DNA of 64,000 bases from Gracilimonas sp040904925 (lineage in GTDB: Bacteria > Bacteroidota > Rhodothermia > Balneolales > Balneolaceae), in NCBI GenBank assembly GCA_040904925.1, contig JBBDSP010000006.1:124001-188000 (forward strand), given 5' to 3'. The translations under genes and the position numbers were made by a program. Below, one piece after another: positions 36,556 to 45,200 of this stretch. Under the pieces are notes generated by a model that did not search any database, was not told the DNA's origin, and worked only from the letters and a program-made list of their open reading frames with translations. Position 1 is the first letter of the stretch; each line of letters opens with the position of its first letter.

Positions 36556-37252
36556 CAATCGGTCTGTTTATGATAGCTTTTTCTTAGTGAGTGTAAATAA
36601 CCAAAAAGAACAGTAAAATCTATGCAAATCTTATACTTTGGTTTAAATATTTATGAAGTTATCCAGTTTAAAATAGAGAACTATTTTTAAAATTTAATGT
36701 ACGTTGGATATAAGGTCTCTGAAGTTGTCATCCTTGAAGAAGTTAGACAATTCATTAACATTTTAGTTCTTTGGTTTTAACTGCCAAACTCCTGTTTGTC
36801 ATTTCGAACGTAGTGTAGTGAGTGAAAACGAACGAAACGAAGCTGAGAAATCTAAAGAGCTTGTGAACGTAATAGAGTTTTAGTTATACCTACTTAGATT
36901 TCACTTCTTGAGAATCGCTTCGCTCGGTGCTCCGTTGCGTTCATTCGCCCTGAGGGGCTCACTCACTTCAGTCGAAAAGACAAAGCGGGAGTTAGATTCT
37001 TTCGTTGTCACCTTCCTCTGTTTGTAAATGAATTACACAAAATCTAAAGACGCTGTAGTTATCATTGTTGCTTAGATTGGGGCATCTTTAGATTTCTCCG
37101 CTTCACTCACTCACCCTTTTGGGGTTCGTTCATTCCGGTCGAAAAAACAAAAGCATAGCTTGTAATTTGGGATAATTTTTTTAGCCTTGTTCCCCCTATT
37201 CACCAAAGATTATCTCCCGTTAATTAGATTGGCTTGAATAGGAGATTGTACC
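36556..37252. repeat. 690-bp spacer of composite intergenic repeats
   Basis: No gene is seen. It holds GTCATCCTTGAAGAAGTTAGACAATTC at 36727-36752 (third copy of the unit at 12436 and 32690); the 51-bp block 36797-36847 (inverted copy of 32900-32950); a block at about 36896-36985 beginning AGATTTCACTTCTTG, alike to 32868; and AGATTTCTCCGC..CATTCCGGTC at 37090-37140. Together these look like a mosaic of short dispersed repeats. Confidence 0.8.
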
Positions 37253-40200
37253 TCAAGAAAGCTTGGCACTTCCAGTTCCGCTTTTATCGTCATACCGTTC
37301 AAATTCTAATTTAAAAGTTGTACCATCCCCAAAATTTACATATTCATTGGTTCCGTTTATTTGGCCTGTAAGAGCAGTTATCAGGTGAAGCCCAAGTGAC
37401 CCACCTTCAGATAGTTTATTTTTAGGGATACCAATGCCATTGTCTGTTATTTCTATACAAACAAGTTGATCTTTTTCAGCGACTTTAAATTCTATTTTCC
37501 CTTTTTTCTTATCCGAAAAAGCATGCTTATAAGCGTTAGTAAGTACTTCATTTACAATTAAAGCTGCCGGAATAGCCTGATTAATATTAAGTTTGATGTG
37601 TTCGCAGTTTATATCAAGCTCGATCTCACCATCTTTTTGTAAGGTTTCGGATATATTCTCGACAAGTTTTTTAAGTGTATCAGAAAATTCAAGCTGAGAA
37701 AAACTGTTTGACTGGTACAGCAGCTCGTGGACGGTAGCCATGGTTTTGATTCTAGCTACGCTGTCAAAAAGTTTTGTCTGTAATTCTTTATTTTCAGAGT
37801 CAAAAGCCTGCAGTTGCATCATTCCTGAAACTACGGCAAGATTATTTTTTACCCGGTGGTGAATTTCAGCAAGCAGGGTTTCTTTCTCATCAAGAGAGGC
37901 TTTTATTCGGGATTGATATTCTCTTTCTTCGGTAATATCTCGGCCAATGGATACCCAATGTGTGTACTCTCCTTTATTATCGATCACCGGAACCATGGAG
38001 ATCCTGATCCAGAATTGTTCTCCATTTTTCTTGTAATTCAGCAACTTTGTTTCAGCAGTTTCATACTTTTCCATAGCGATTCGTAATTTCCTTCGCTCTT
38101 CCTGGCTGGTCTTTGGCCCATTTAAGAAACTAAGGGTTTTTCCGACCGCAAATTCTTTATCATATCCCGTAAGCTCAGTAAAGGCTTCATTCACAAATAT
38201 GATCTTTCTGCCGGGCAGGTCAGATGGCTCAGCTTCAGTGATAACGACACTTTCATTGGTATTCGTAACAACAGATTCCAATAATTTTAGTTGCTCTTGT
38301 TCCTCTATTTCGTGCGTTACGTCTTGCATGGCACCGATCATACGAACAGGGGTGCCTTTTTCATCTTTTATAACAAATGCCCGGTCAAAAATATACTTAT
38401 AGGAACCGTCAGCTGCTTGAAAGCGATATTCCATTTGGAAGCGTTCAGATCCATTTTTCAAGACTTTTGCAAGAGCTTTATCCACCACATGAATGTCTTC
38501 GGGGTGTATTTTTTTCCTCCACCAGCTTCCTACATTCTTCACTTCTGGTCTATCATATCCAAACATATTATAAATATTACTGTTATACAGCATTTGATCG
38601 GTTTGAACATCTAAATCCCAAATAGTATCACTGGTGGCTTTACTTACAATATCATATCGTTCAAGGCTTTTCTTTAGCTCACGCTCTTTTTCTATTTTAT
38701 CCGTTACATTTCGCTCTATGGCAATGAAGTTTTTACAATTTCCTTCCTCGTCAAAAATCGGATCTATCCTCATATCCAGCCAATAGCTTTCCCCGGATTT
38801 GGAGTAATTGAGAATAGTTTCTTCAACAGATTCTTTCTTTCTCATTGCTTCGGAAAGTCGCTCAATAGTAGTTGGATCGGTGTCATCCCCTTGCAAGAAG
38901 TCTCCGGGTTTTACTCCCTTAACCTCATTAAAGGAATAGCCGGTTAATTTCTCAAATGCATCATTAACCCAGGTAATTTTCCCCTCAGGGCCTGTAATAA
39001 TTACGGAATCGTTGGTTTTGGATGCTACCAGCGAAAGTTCTTTTAGTTTTTCTTCTCTTCTGATATGTTCACTTACATTTCTGGAGTTCGCAACGAATCC
39101 CATTACAGCGGGTTCATCAAGAAGATCGGTGAGAATAGTTTCAACCCAATGATAATTTCCGGCTTTATCTTTGAGTCGATAAGGTTCTATAAAAACCCTT
39201 TTTTGTGTTTTAATACCATTAAGGCTTTTTTCAACCCGTTCAGCATCGTCGGGATGAACCAGATCAATGGCTTTTACTCCAAGATATGCTTTATGATCTT
39301 TGCCAATAGAGGGACTGATGTATTTAAACCTGAATTCCCTATCCAATATCCCGATCAGATCTGAGCCTTCCTGCACCAGTGCCTTAAATCTCCGCTCACT
39401 CATTTCTCTTTCTTCTGTTGAGATACGAAGCTGAATGGCACTTGAAAGGTTAGAGGCTATGGTTCGTAAATATTGAATTTCTTCCTGACTCCAGGTTCGT
39501 TCAGTAGTGCAGTCATCAAATCCTATAAAACCGTAGAAATCGTTATCAACAAAAATAGGGACTGCAAGGATCGAAAGGATGTTTTGTGATTCCAATGATC
39601 GCTTGAACTTAGAATCCGGAAATGAAGAAGTAATAGCCTGAAAAACCTCGTTTTTATTAAGCACGGAATAAATTTCAGAATATTCTTCCTGTACTAAATT
39701 TTGAAGCTCCGGATTATCGATCTGAGGTTCGACTCTATTTGCCGACCATTCAATCTTTTGACTGACGAGATCCTTTTCGGTTTTAGGGTGGGTATGATTC
39801 TCAAAATAATAGACCCGGTCAACCTCTACAGCATCCCCTATAATGTCAAAAGTTTGGTCTAATACTTCAAGCCAGTCATCGTTATTGATCAGGGCACTTG
39901 CTATCTCTGCATTAGCTGTCAATAACTTACTTTTTTGTAAGATGGCGTTTTCGGCCTGAACTTTATGCGTTACATCTTCGGCAAGAGCCATACGCATGCG
40001 CTTGTCTTCTATATATATGTCACTGGTACTGAGTTCCACATCAAAGACTTCTCCATTTTTTCTTTGATGCTTAAGTTCTGAGTGGAAGAATCCGGAAGTA
40101 TTATTATCAATCTTGGTGATCTTTTCTTCAAAATCAGGGATTGTTTCTTTGGGCCTGATATTTTTTAGATGCAGTCCGGTAAACTCCTGTTTAGAGAATC

Positions 40201-40723
40201 CGTATTGCCGAACGGCAGCTTCATTAACATCAGCTATAGTACGATTCTCCACATCCACCAGGAACATGGGCTGAGGGGAGAGGTTGAAGATATCACGGTA
40301 CTTAGTTTCAGATGCCTGAAGTGACTGCCTGATCCTGTTTCGCTCCATGCTGTATGCGATCACTTTTCCAAGAACAAAAGGGCTCATTTCGTCTTTTAAA
40401 AGGTAATCTGCTACTCCCATGCCCAGGGTTTTTAATCCAAACTCCTGATTTTCATAACCGGTTAACACTACAATGGGAATTCCACCGGCTATTTCAACTA
40501 CATTTTTTACCAAGGACTCTCCGCTCATATCAGGGAGAGAGAGATCAAGCAATATTACATCTAAAAGGTTTTTCTTGAGGGCATCACCCGCTTCTTTAAA
40601 GGTCGTTGAATGTGTAATTTCCGGTGAGTTGAGGACATCCGTCAGATATTCCTCGATAAGCACAAAGTCTCCGGGATTATCTTCAATAACTAAAATTCTC
40701 AAATCTTTTTGAATAGCGGTCAT
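37253..40723 (-). CDS. Receiver-PAS-GAF-PAS hybrid histidine kinase, HisKA_2 type
   Basis: This is a 1156-residue protein. An N-terminal receiver (about 9-125: LVIEDNPGD, LLDLSLPDMSG with the phospho-Asp, VLTG, LLKD) is followed by a PAS (about 140-265), a GAF (about 275-435, ..ILSILAVPIFVDNDFYGFIGFDD), four more PAS modules to about 945, and a HisKA_2 kinase end with EIHHRVKNNLAVVSGMMQLQAFDS, N-box VNEVLTNAYKHAF and DNGIGIP. The receiver in front means this protein can be driven by an upstream kinase and pass the signal on as a kinase itself. It starts 12 bp after the Rcp1-like receiver gene, making it the last gene of the run from 46.6 kb. No membrane segment. Confidence 0.92.
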   Translation of the reverse strand: MTAIQKDLRILVIEDNPGDFVLIEEYLTDVLNSPEITHSTTFKEAGDALKKNLLDVILLDLSLPDMSGESLVKNVVEIAGGIPIVVLTGYENQEFGLKTLGMGVADYLLKDEMSPFVLGKVIAYSMERNRIRQSLQASETKYRDIFNLSPQPMFLVDVENRTIADVNEAAVRQYGFSKQEFTGLHLKNIRPKETIPDFEEKITKIDNNTSGFFHSELKHQRKNGEVFDVELSTSDIYIEDKRMRMALAEDVTHKVQAENAILQKSKLLTANAEIASALINNDDWLEVLDQTFDIIGDAVEVDRVYYFENHTHPKTEKDLVSQKIEWSANRVEPQIDNPELQNLVQEEYSEIYSVLNKNEVFQAITSSFPDSKFKRSLESQNILSILAVPIFVDNDFYGFIGFDDCTTERTWSQEEIQYLRTIASNLSSAIQLRISTEEREMSERRFKALVQEGSDLIGILDREFRFKYISPSIGKDHKAYLGVKAIDLVHPDDAERVEKSLNGIKTQKRVFIEPYRLKDKAGNYHWVETILTDLLDEPAVMGFVANSRNVSEHIRREEKLKELSLVASKTNDSVIITGPEGKITWVNDAFEKLTGYSFNEVKGVKPGDFLQGDDTDPTTIERLSEAMRKKESVEETILNYSKSGESYWLDMRIDPIFDEEGNCKNFIAIERNVTDKIEKERELKKSLERYDIVSKATSDTIWDLDVQTDQMLYNSNIYNMFGYDRPEVKNVGSWWRKKIHPEDIHVVDKALAKVLKNGSERFQMEYRFQAADGSYKYIFDRAFVIKDEKGTPVRMIGAMQDVTHEIEEQEQLKLLESVVTNTNESVVITEAEPSDLPGRKIIFVNEAFTELTGYDKEFAVGKTLSFLNGPKTSQEERRKLRIAMEKYETAETKLLNYKKNGEQFWIRISMVPVIDNKGEYTHWVSIGRDITEEREYQSRIKASLDEKETLLAEIHHRVKNNLAVVSGMMQLQAFDSENKELQTKLFDSVARIKTMATVHELLYQSNSFSQLEFSDTLKKLVENISETLQKDGEIELDINCEHIKLNINQAIPAALIVNEVLTNAYKHAFSDKKKGKIEFKVAEKDQLVCIEITDNGIGIPKNKLSEGGSLGLHLITALTGQINGTNEYVNFGDGTTFKLEFERYDDKSGTGSAKLS

Positions 40724-40735
40724 GAATGTATCGTA

Positions 40736-41176
40736 TTATTTATTTACCGGAGGGAGTTGAACAATGGAAACCCAAAAACTTTCTATAGAAGCAATAACCT
40801 CGAGAAAATCGCCAATATCAACGGGTTTAGTAATATAGCAATTTGAATAATTTTCATAGGATTTTAAGATGTCCACTTCATCAGAAGAAGTAGTAAGCAT
40901 GATAACCGGTATATGTTTAAGATCTTTATGGTTTTTGATGTGCTTTAAAACTTTATGTCCATTCATTTTTGGGAGGTTGATATCAAGAAGAACTAAATCC
41001 GGACTTTGAGCATCTCCATAGCCTTCATTCTTTTCCAGGTATTGAATGGCTTCCCAGCCATCACGTACTACAGAGATCGAATTTTTGATCTTGCCCTCAT
41101 CCAACGCCTCTTTAGTAAGTACAATATCGCCCTCATTGTCTTCAACCAGTAAAATGTGAATTTCTTTGTTTTTCAT
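40736..41176 (-). CDS. Single-domain response regulator, Rcp1-like
   Basis: This is a 146-residue receiver without an output domain: ILLVEDNEGDIVLTKEAL, phospho-Asp in DLVLLDINLPKMNG, Thr in VIMLTTS and Lys in YITKPVD. The long loop before the Asp strand (EKNEGYGDAQSPD) and the N-x-Y-x-x-K-P-V/D-x..F segment are typical of Rcp1, the receiver partner of phytochrome-type kinases. Neighbours are two phytochrome-like (HDLKEPLRM) kinases upstream and the receiver-kinase hybrid downstream, so it probably carries phosphate from them. Confidence 0.93.
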   Translation of the reverse strand: MKNKEIHILLVEDNEGDIVLTKEALDEGKIKNSISVVRDGWEAIQYLEKNEGYGDAQSPDLVLLDINLPKMNGHKVLKHIKNHKDLKHIPVIMLTTSSDEVDILKSYENYSNCYITKPVDIGDFLEVIASIESFWVSIVQLPPVNK

Positions 41177-41212
41177 TGCCTGAACTTTATTAATCCTAAT
41201 TGCTTGTAATAT

Positions 41213-42556
41213 TTACTTTTCAGTGGTAAAATAAAAAGTGCTACCCTGGTCAACCTGAGATTTAACCCAGATTTTACCACCGTGACGTTCAATAATTTTT
41301 TTAGATATTGCAAGACCTATACCGGTTCCAGGATATTCATCTACTGAATGAATCCGACTGAATATATCGAATATCTCGACTTTTTTATCATCGGGTATTC
41401 CAATACCATTATCTGATATCATAAAAAGCCAACGTGATTTTTTCTCAGAACATGAAATATGGATTTCAGGAGTAATCCCAATTTTTTGAAACTTAATGCC
41501 GTTGCTTATCAAGTTTTGAAAAACCCTTGTCATTTCGTGTTTAAAAGCTGGGACTTCCGGAAGTGGGGAACCTATTTGTATTACCGCCTTATGCTGTACA
41601 ATTAATGCACTTAAATTTATTTGAACTTCATCTAAAATGCGGTTAAAATCAACAAGTTCTTTTTTAGTTTTTGAGCGGCCAACCCGGGAATAATCCAGTA
41701 AATCATCGATCAATAATTGCATTCTCTGGGCGCCATCTATCGCAAAATGAATGTATTGATCTGCTTTAGCATCTAATTGCCCCTTATATTTTTTTTGAAG
41801 CAGTTTTACAAAATTCTTCACCATTCGCAGGGGTTCTTTCAAATCGTGAGAAGCGATGTAGCTAAATTGTTGCAATTCCTGGTTTCTGACTTCAAGTTTT
41901 TCATTATAGACTTCTATTTTCCGCTGAGTTCGATAGAAATAAATAAAGAAGGTGATTATCAGGAGGGCAGCGATGATACCTAAAATAACGGTTATCTCAA
42001 GATCTAAAAAATAGAGATGACTTAGTCGTTGCTTTCGCTCGTCAATTCGGTGCTGGGTGAAGTCGGCTAATTCGGTACTTAATTGGGTGTATTGGTCCAT
42101 ATATATTTTGCCCGTACCTTCTAAAATAGCAGAGCGAGCCGCTAATGCTCCATCTTGCTCATATGCCTGTAGAACACTATCAAGATGGGCAAGTCTCAGA
42201 TGCCCTAAGGAATCCAATTCTGAGATGATGGAAGCTCGCTCATCTAGTGACTCTGCTAAAGCCTTAAGTGTTTCCAATTCTTGTCTGAAAGATGAATCAG
42301 CATACTGGTAGTTATTTAAAAACCATATGTCATCGGTGGTAACATATCCGCGTTCTGCGGCCTCTGCTTGCAGTAAATCAGAGTTGGCTTCATAAATAAC
42401 AGTCATTATATCTTCATCAAAAAGTACTTGCTGTTGAATCTCTCCAATTTCAACCCGTGCTAAATAAAGGTACGTAAAACTTCCTATCAGCACTGTAAGC
42501 GAAAGAAAGAGAAAAAAATAAGCTCGTTGTTTGTATGTGCCCAATTTTTCCAGCAT
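41213..42556 (-). CDS. Sensor histidine kinase with CHASE3 domain
   Basis: This is a 447-residue protein with a transmembrane helix at about 11-30, an extracytoplasmic CHASE3 helical domain (about 35-180; LLQAEAAERGYVTTDD is the usual signature), a second helix at about 185-207 and a coiled linker. The HisKA domain reads YIASHDLKEPLRMVKNF (phospho-His in SHD), and the ATPase has N-box LISNGIKF, DNGIGIP and GTGIGLAI. The kinase is of the bacteriophytochrome-like class. It starts 2 bp after the previous kinase gene's stop. Confidence 0.93.
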   Translation of the reverse strand: MLEKLGTYKQRAYFFLFLSLTVLIGSFTYLYLARVEIGEIQQQVLFDEDIMTVIYEANSDLLQAEAAERGYVTTDDIWFLNNYQYADSSFRQELETLKALAESLDERASIISELDSLGHLRLAHLDSVLQAYEQDGALAARSAILEGTGKIYMDQYTQLSTELADFTQHRIDERKQRLSHLYFLDLEITVILGIIAALLIITFFIYFYRTQRKIEVYNEKLEVRNQELQQFSYIASHDLKEPLRMVKNFVKLLQKKYKGQLDAKADQYIHFAIDGAQRMQLLIDDLLDYSRVGRSKTKKELVDFNRILDEVQINLSALIVQHKAVIQIGSPLPEVPAFKHEMTRVFQNLISNGIKFQKIGITPEIHISCSEKKSRWLFMISDNGIGIPDDKKVEIFDIFSRIHSVDEYPGTGIGLAISKKIIERHGGKIWVKSQVDQGSTFYFTTEK

Positions 42557-42558
42557 AC

Positions 42559-43770
42559 TTAGTCGGTTAATTTTTTTAAGGTGAAATAGAAAGTTGATCC
42601 ATTTCCTAAATCCGATTCCACCCAGATCTTGCCGCCATGTTGTTCTACAATTTTCTTGGAAATTGCCAGGCCCATCCCTGAACCGGAAATTTCACCAGTT
42701 TCACCACGCCGAAATAACTCAAATATTTCTGTATAGATGCTTTTAGGGATTCCCTTACCGTTATCTGTTACTGAAAACTTCCAACTATCCTTTTCTTCTT
42801 CGGCTTCAATTTTGACGACAGCTGGTACCCCTGGTTTTCTATATTTAAGTGCATTACCAATGAGATTATTGAATAATTGTTGAATTGGAATTCGCTGGCA
42901 TTTAATAACGGGCAAAGATTCAATTTCAATTTTGGCATTTGCCTCTTTAATAAGATGCTCATTTAACTCGAGTGCATTTTCAAGCAATTCCCGAGTGTCA
43001 GTTTCTTCAAATGTATTGTTTTGCCGGCCAATGCGTGAATATTCAAGGAGGTCGGTGATCAAACCATTCATGCGCTCGGCACCATCTTCAGCATAATGTA
43101 TGTATTGCAGTGCTTTTTGATCCAGCTTTGTGCCGTATTTTGTTTTAAGTAAATTCATGAATGAATGCACCATTCTGAGCGGCTCTTTCAGGTCGTGGGA
43201 GAGGACATACGCAAAACGTTCTAATTCCTGGTTACTTTTCTTTAGATCTTTATTGAGTTTTAAGATCTCTTCATTCTGTTTGATCAACTTACGCTGGGCG
43301 TTAACCAATTCATTGTTTACCTGCGAAATTTCATCATATGCATTTATATCAGGTCTGGCATCTTCTTTTTTAAGATCACTGATCTTTTTTTCTGATTGCC
43401 GAATAAGATTTTGCTGTTCGTTATTGATGAGCATCATCTCATTCATCATTTTGTCCAGCATTTCATTTCTGATGGCACCGATCAGCCAAATTTTATCATT
43501 GAACCATGCGGCGGTAAATTGTAAAGGAATAGGTTCTTTGCCGGTCTTGATATACAATTCGTAGTCGAATACAATTTCTTGACTCAGGATGTCTTCCCAA
43601 AAGCTGGAGGTTTTCCCTAAACTTTCTTTAGACACAATTTGAGCAAAGGGCAGAGGCAGGTTTCCTATTTGAACCAGATTGAGATCATCAAACAATACAT
43701 CAATTATCTCTCCCTCTTTATTACAGATAAGATAGATTCCATTATTGATATGTTCAGCCAGTTCTGTCAT
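42559..43770 (-). CDS. Cytoplasmic histidine kinase next to the B12-binding protein
   Basis: This is a 403-residue protein without membrane segments. The N-terminal 115 residues look like a PAS-type domain (GIYLICNKEGEIIDV.. and ..IPLQFTAAWFNDKIWLIGAI), then a coiled coil (about 120-185), HisKA with YVLSHDLKEPLRMVHSF, and an ATPase domain with LIGNALKY, DNGKGIP and GSGMGLAI, ending EQHGGKIWVES. It starts 1 bp after the stop of the cobalamin-binding gene, the tightest link in the run, so it is the first candidate to receive that protein's signal. Its last 40 codons share nearly identical DNA with the kinase at 45.2 kb. Confidence 0.92.
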   Translation of the reverse strand: MTELAEHINNGIYLICNKEGEIIDVLFDDLNLVQIGNLPLPFAQIVSKESLGKTSSFWEDILSQEIVFDYELYIKTGKEPIPLQFTAAWFNDKIWLIGAIRNEMLDKMMNEMMLINNEQQNLIRQSEKKISDLKKEDARPDINAYDEISQVNNELVNAQRKLIKQNEEILKLNKDLKKSNQELERFAYVLSHDLKEPLRMVHSFMNLLKTKYGTKLDQKALQYIHYAEDGAERMNGLITDLLEYSRIGRQNNTFEETDTRELLENALELNEHLIKEANAKIEIESLPVIKCQRIPIQQLFNNLIGNALKYRKPGVPAVVKIEAEEEKDSWKFSVTDNGKGIPKSIYTEIFELFRRGETGEISGSGMGLAISKKIVEQHGGKIWVESDLGNGSTFYFTLKKLTD

Positions 43771-43771
43771 T

Positions 43772-44830
43772 TTAATTTACGAGTTGATTTGCTGTTTCAA
43801 TGGCTAAACGTGCATTCATGGCTGTTGCATCTGCGCCAATACGGCTTTGCAGATCCGGAATAATTGAAAACGGATAACCGCCCGCCATGATCTTTACATG
43901 ATCCATATCGGGCATATTTCGAATTTGTTCAATAAGCGATGTTACCTTTTTTATATGAATGGGAAGGGTAACTGAGATGGCCAGTAGGTTTGCCCGGTTT
44001 TCTTTTATGGATTGAATAAGATGGTTATCCGGCATGTTACTGCCCATATAATAGGTGTCCCATCCGTCCATTTCAAAGAAATCAGCGATCATTCGTATAC
44101 CAATTTCGTGCAACTCATTTGAAACTGAGCATGCTACCATCCGAGATCCTTTTTTCTGGTTAGAAAATACTAGCGGATACAAACGTGACATGATCAACTG
44201 TGTGGCTGCGGTGCAGTAATGTTCATGAGCCACCGTTATTTCATTACGCTGCCACAGGGCGCCAATTTCATATTGTGTGGCCTGAAAGATGTGCTCGTAA
44301 ATATCTTTGACAGGCACATCTTTTTTCACCAATTCATCAATGAGCTCTGCAGCTTGTTGTCGTTTGCTGTCCAGCAATAGGTCCAGATATTCTTTGGCTT
44401 CATTGTATAATAGATTTTCGGGCTTAAGATGATATTTCTTAACCGGCTTCAGATCTTGTAAATGTTTTTTACCAGCCTGAACATATGTGAGTGAGAGGCT
44501 CATGTCTGCGTTTTTAAATACTTGCTTAAAAGCTTGCTCCATGTATTCCAGATTATGTACCAGGTCTTTTTTGGGTATATCACGGGCTTTTAACATGTGG
44601 TAAGCCCACTCCAGGTAATGGTTGAACATCTCGGTGCTTTCAACCCGCAGTGATTCAATCAGGTAATTTAGATGATAGAGTGCATCTTCATAGCAATAAT
44701 CCCGGCCTTTGTCGCCGTACCTTTTTTCTAATTCAGGATTATTTTTAAAGTGAAGCTCAGTGATCTCCTCTGCAAGTTTTTCTCGGTTCGATTCCAACTG
44801 TAAAATTTCAAAATTCAGGTCTGAATTCAT
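43772..44830 (-). CDS. Cobalamin-binding sensor with CarH-type B12 domains, no DNA-binding domain
   Basis: This is a 352-residue protein. Residues 1-130 are helical and do not look like a MerR domain. Residues about 140-225 form the four-helix B12-binding cap, with W193-x9-E203-H204 in ALWQRNEITVAHEHY, exactly the Wx9EH motif of CarH. Residues 230-350 are the Rossmann B12-binding domain: E239-L-H241-E-I-G244 (the ExHxxG motif with the lower-ligand His), MGSNMP, ISVTLP and MAGGYP. In CarH, adenosylcobalamin bound this way is broken by light and a His of the motif region replaces it. The protein therefore has what is needed for a B12 photoreceptor but must signal through partners. It lies between an ABM gene (9 bp) and a kinase gene (1 bp). 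Confidence 0.88.
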   Translation of the reverse strand: MNSDLNFEILQLESNREKLAEEITELHFKNNPELEKRYGDKGRDYCYEDALYHLNYLIESLRVESTEMFNHYLEWAYHMLKARDIPKKDLVHNLEYMEQAFKQVFKNADMSLSLTYVQAGKKHLQDLKPVKKYHLKPENLLYNEAKEYLDLLLDSKRQQAAELIDELVKKDVPVKDIYEHIFQATQYEIGALWQRNEITVAHEHYCTAATQLIMSRLYPLVFSNQKKGSRMVACSVSNELHEIGIRMIADFFEMDGWDTYYMGSNMPDNHLIQSIKENRANLLAISVTLPIHIKKVTSLIEQIRNMPDMDHVKIMAGGYPFSIIPDLQSRIGADATAMNARLAIETANQLVN

Positions 44831-44839
44831 AATAGAAGG

Positions 44840-45139
44840 CTATGTAGTTATTAGATCATAAAAGGTCAGTTCCCAACTTCTCTTCACTAATTTTAATCCT
44901 TTGGGAATTCCTTTGTGGGCTTCGCTGCGGTGATTGTCGTGCCAGTCATGGAAATATTCTTCAGATTCCCAATGAGAAATGAGCCAGAACTCAGCATTAT
45001 TTTCTTTGGGAGAAAGTACTTGCAGGCTTATAAAACCGGGAGCATCATCTACTAAATGCGGACGGTTTGCAAAAGCTTCACGGACTTCATCTTCCATATT
45101 ATTGCGAACTTCAAACTTACTGATTGCGGTGAATCCCAT
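44840..45139 (-). CDS. ABM/HmoA-like monooxygenase
   Basis: This is a 99-residue single antibiotic-biosynthesis-monooxygenase (dimeric alpha-beta barrel) domain: AISKFEVRNNMEDEVREAFANRPHLVDDAPGFISLQVLSP, then EFWLISHWESEEYFHDWHDN.. The RPHLVDDAPGF and FWLISHWES segments resemble IsdG/HmoA-type haem-degrading enzymes, and a possible haem-ligand His is in the HDWHDNHRSEAH stretch. It could degrade haem or be a haem/tetrapyrrole-binding protein; substrate cannot be read. It lies just upstream of the cobalamin-binding gene (9 bp), so the two are almost certainly co-transcribed. That links two tetrapyrrole-type proteins. Confidence 0.78.
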   Translation of the reverse strand: MGFTAISKFEVRNNMEDEVREAFANRPHLVDDAPGFISLQVLSPKENNAEFWLISHWESEEYFHDWHDNHRSEAHKGIPKGLKLVKRSWELTFYDLITT

Positions 45140-45200
45140 AACTGTACCTAAAATATATATTGAACTTAAACCGAATCAGAACTCGGTATAACACTAACTA

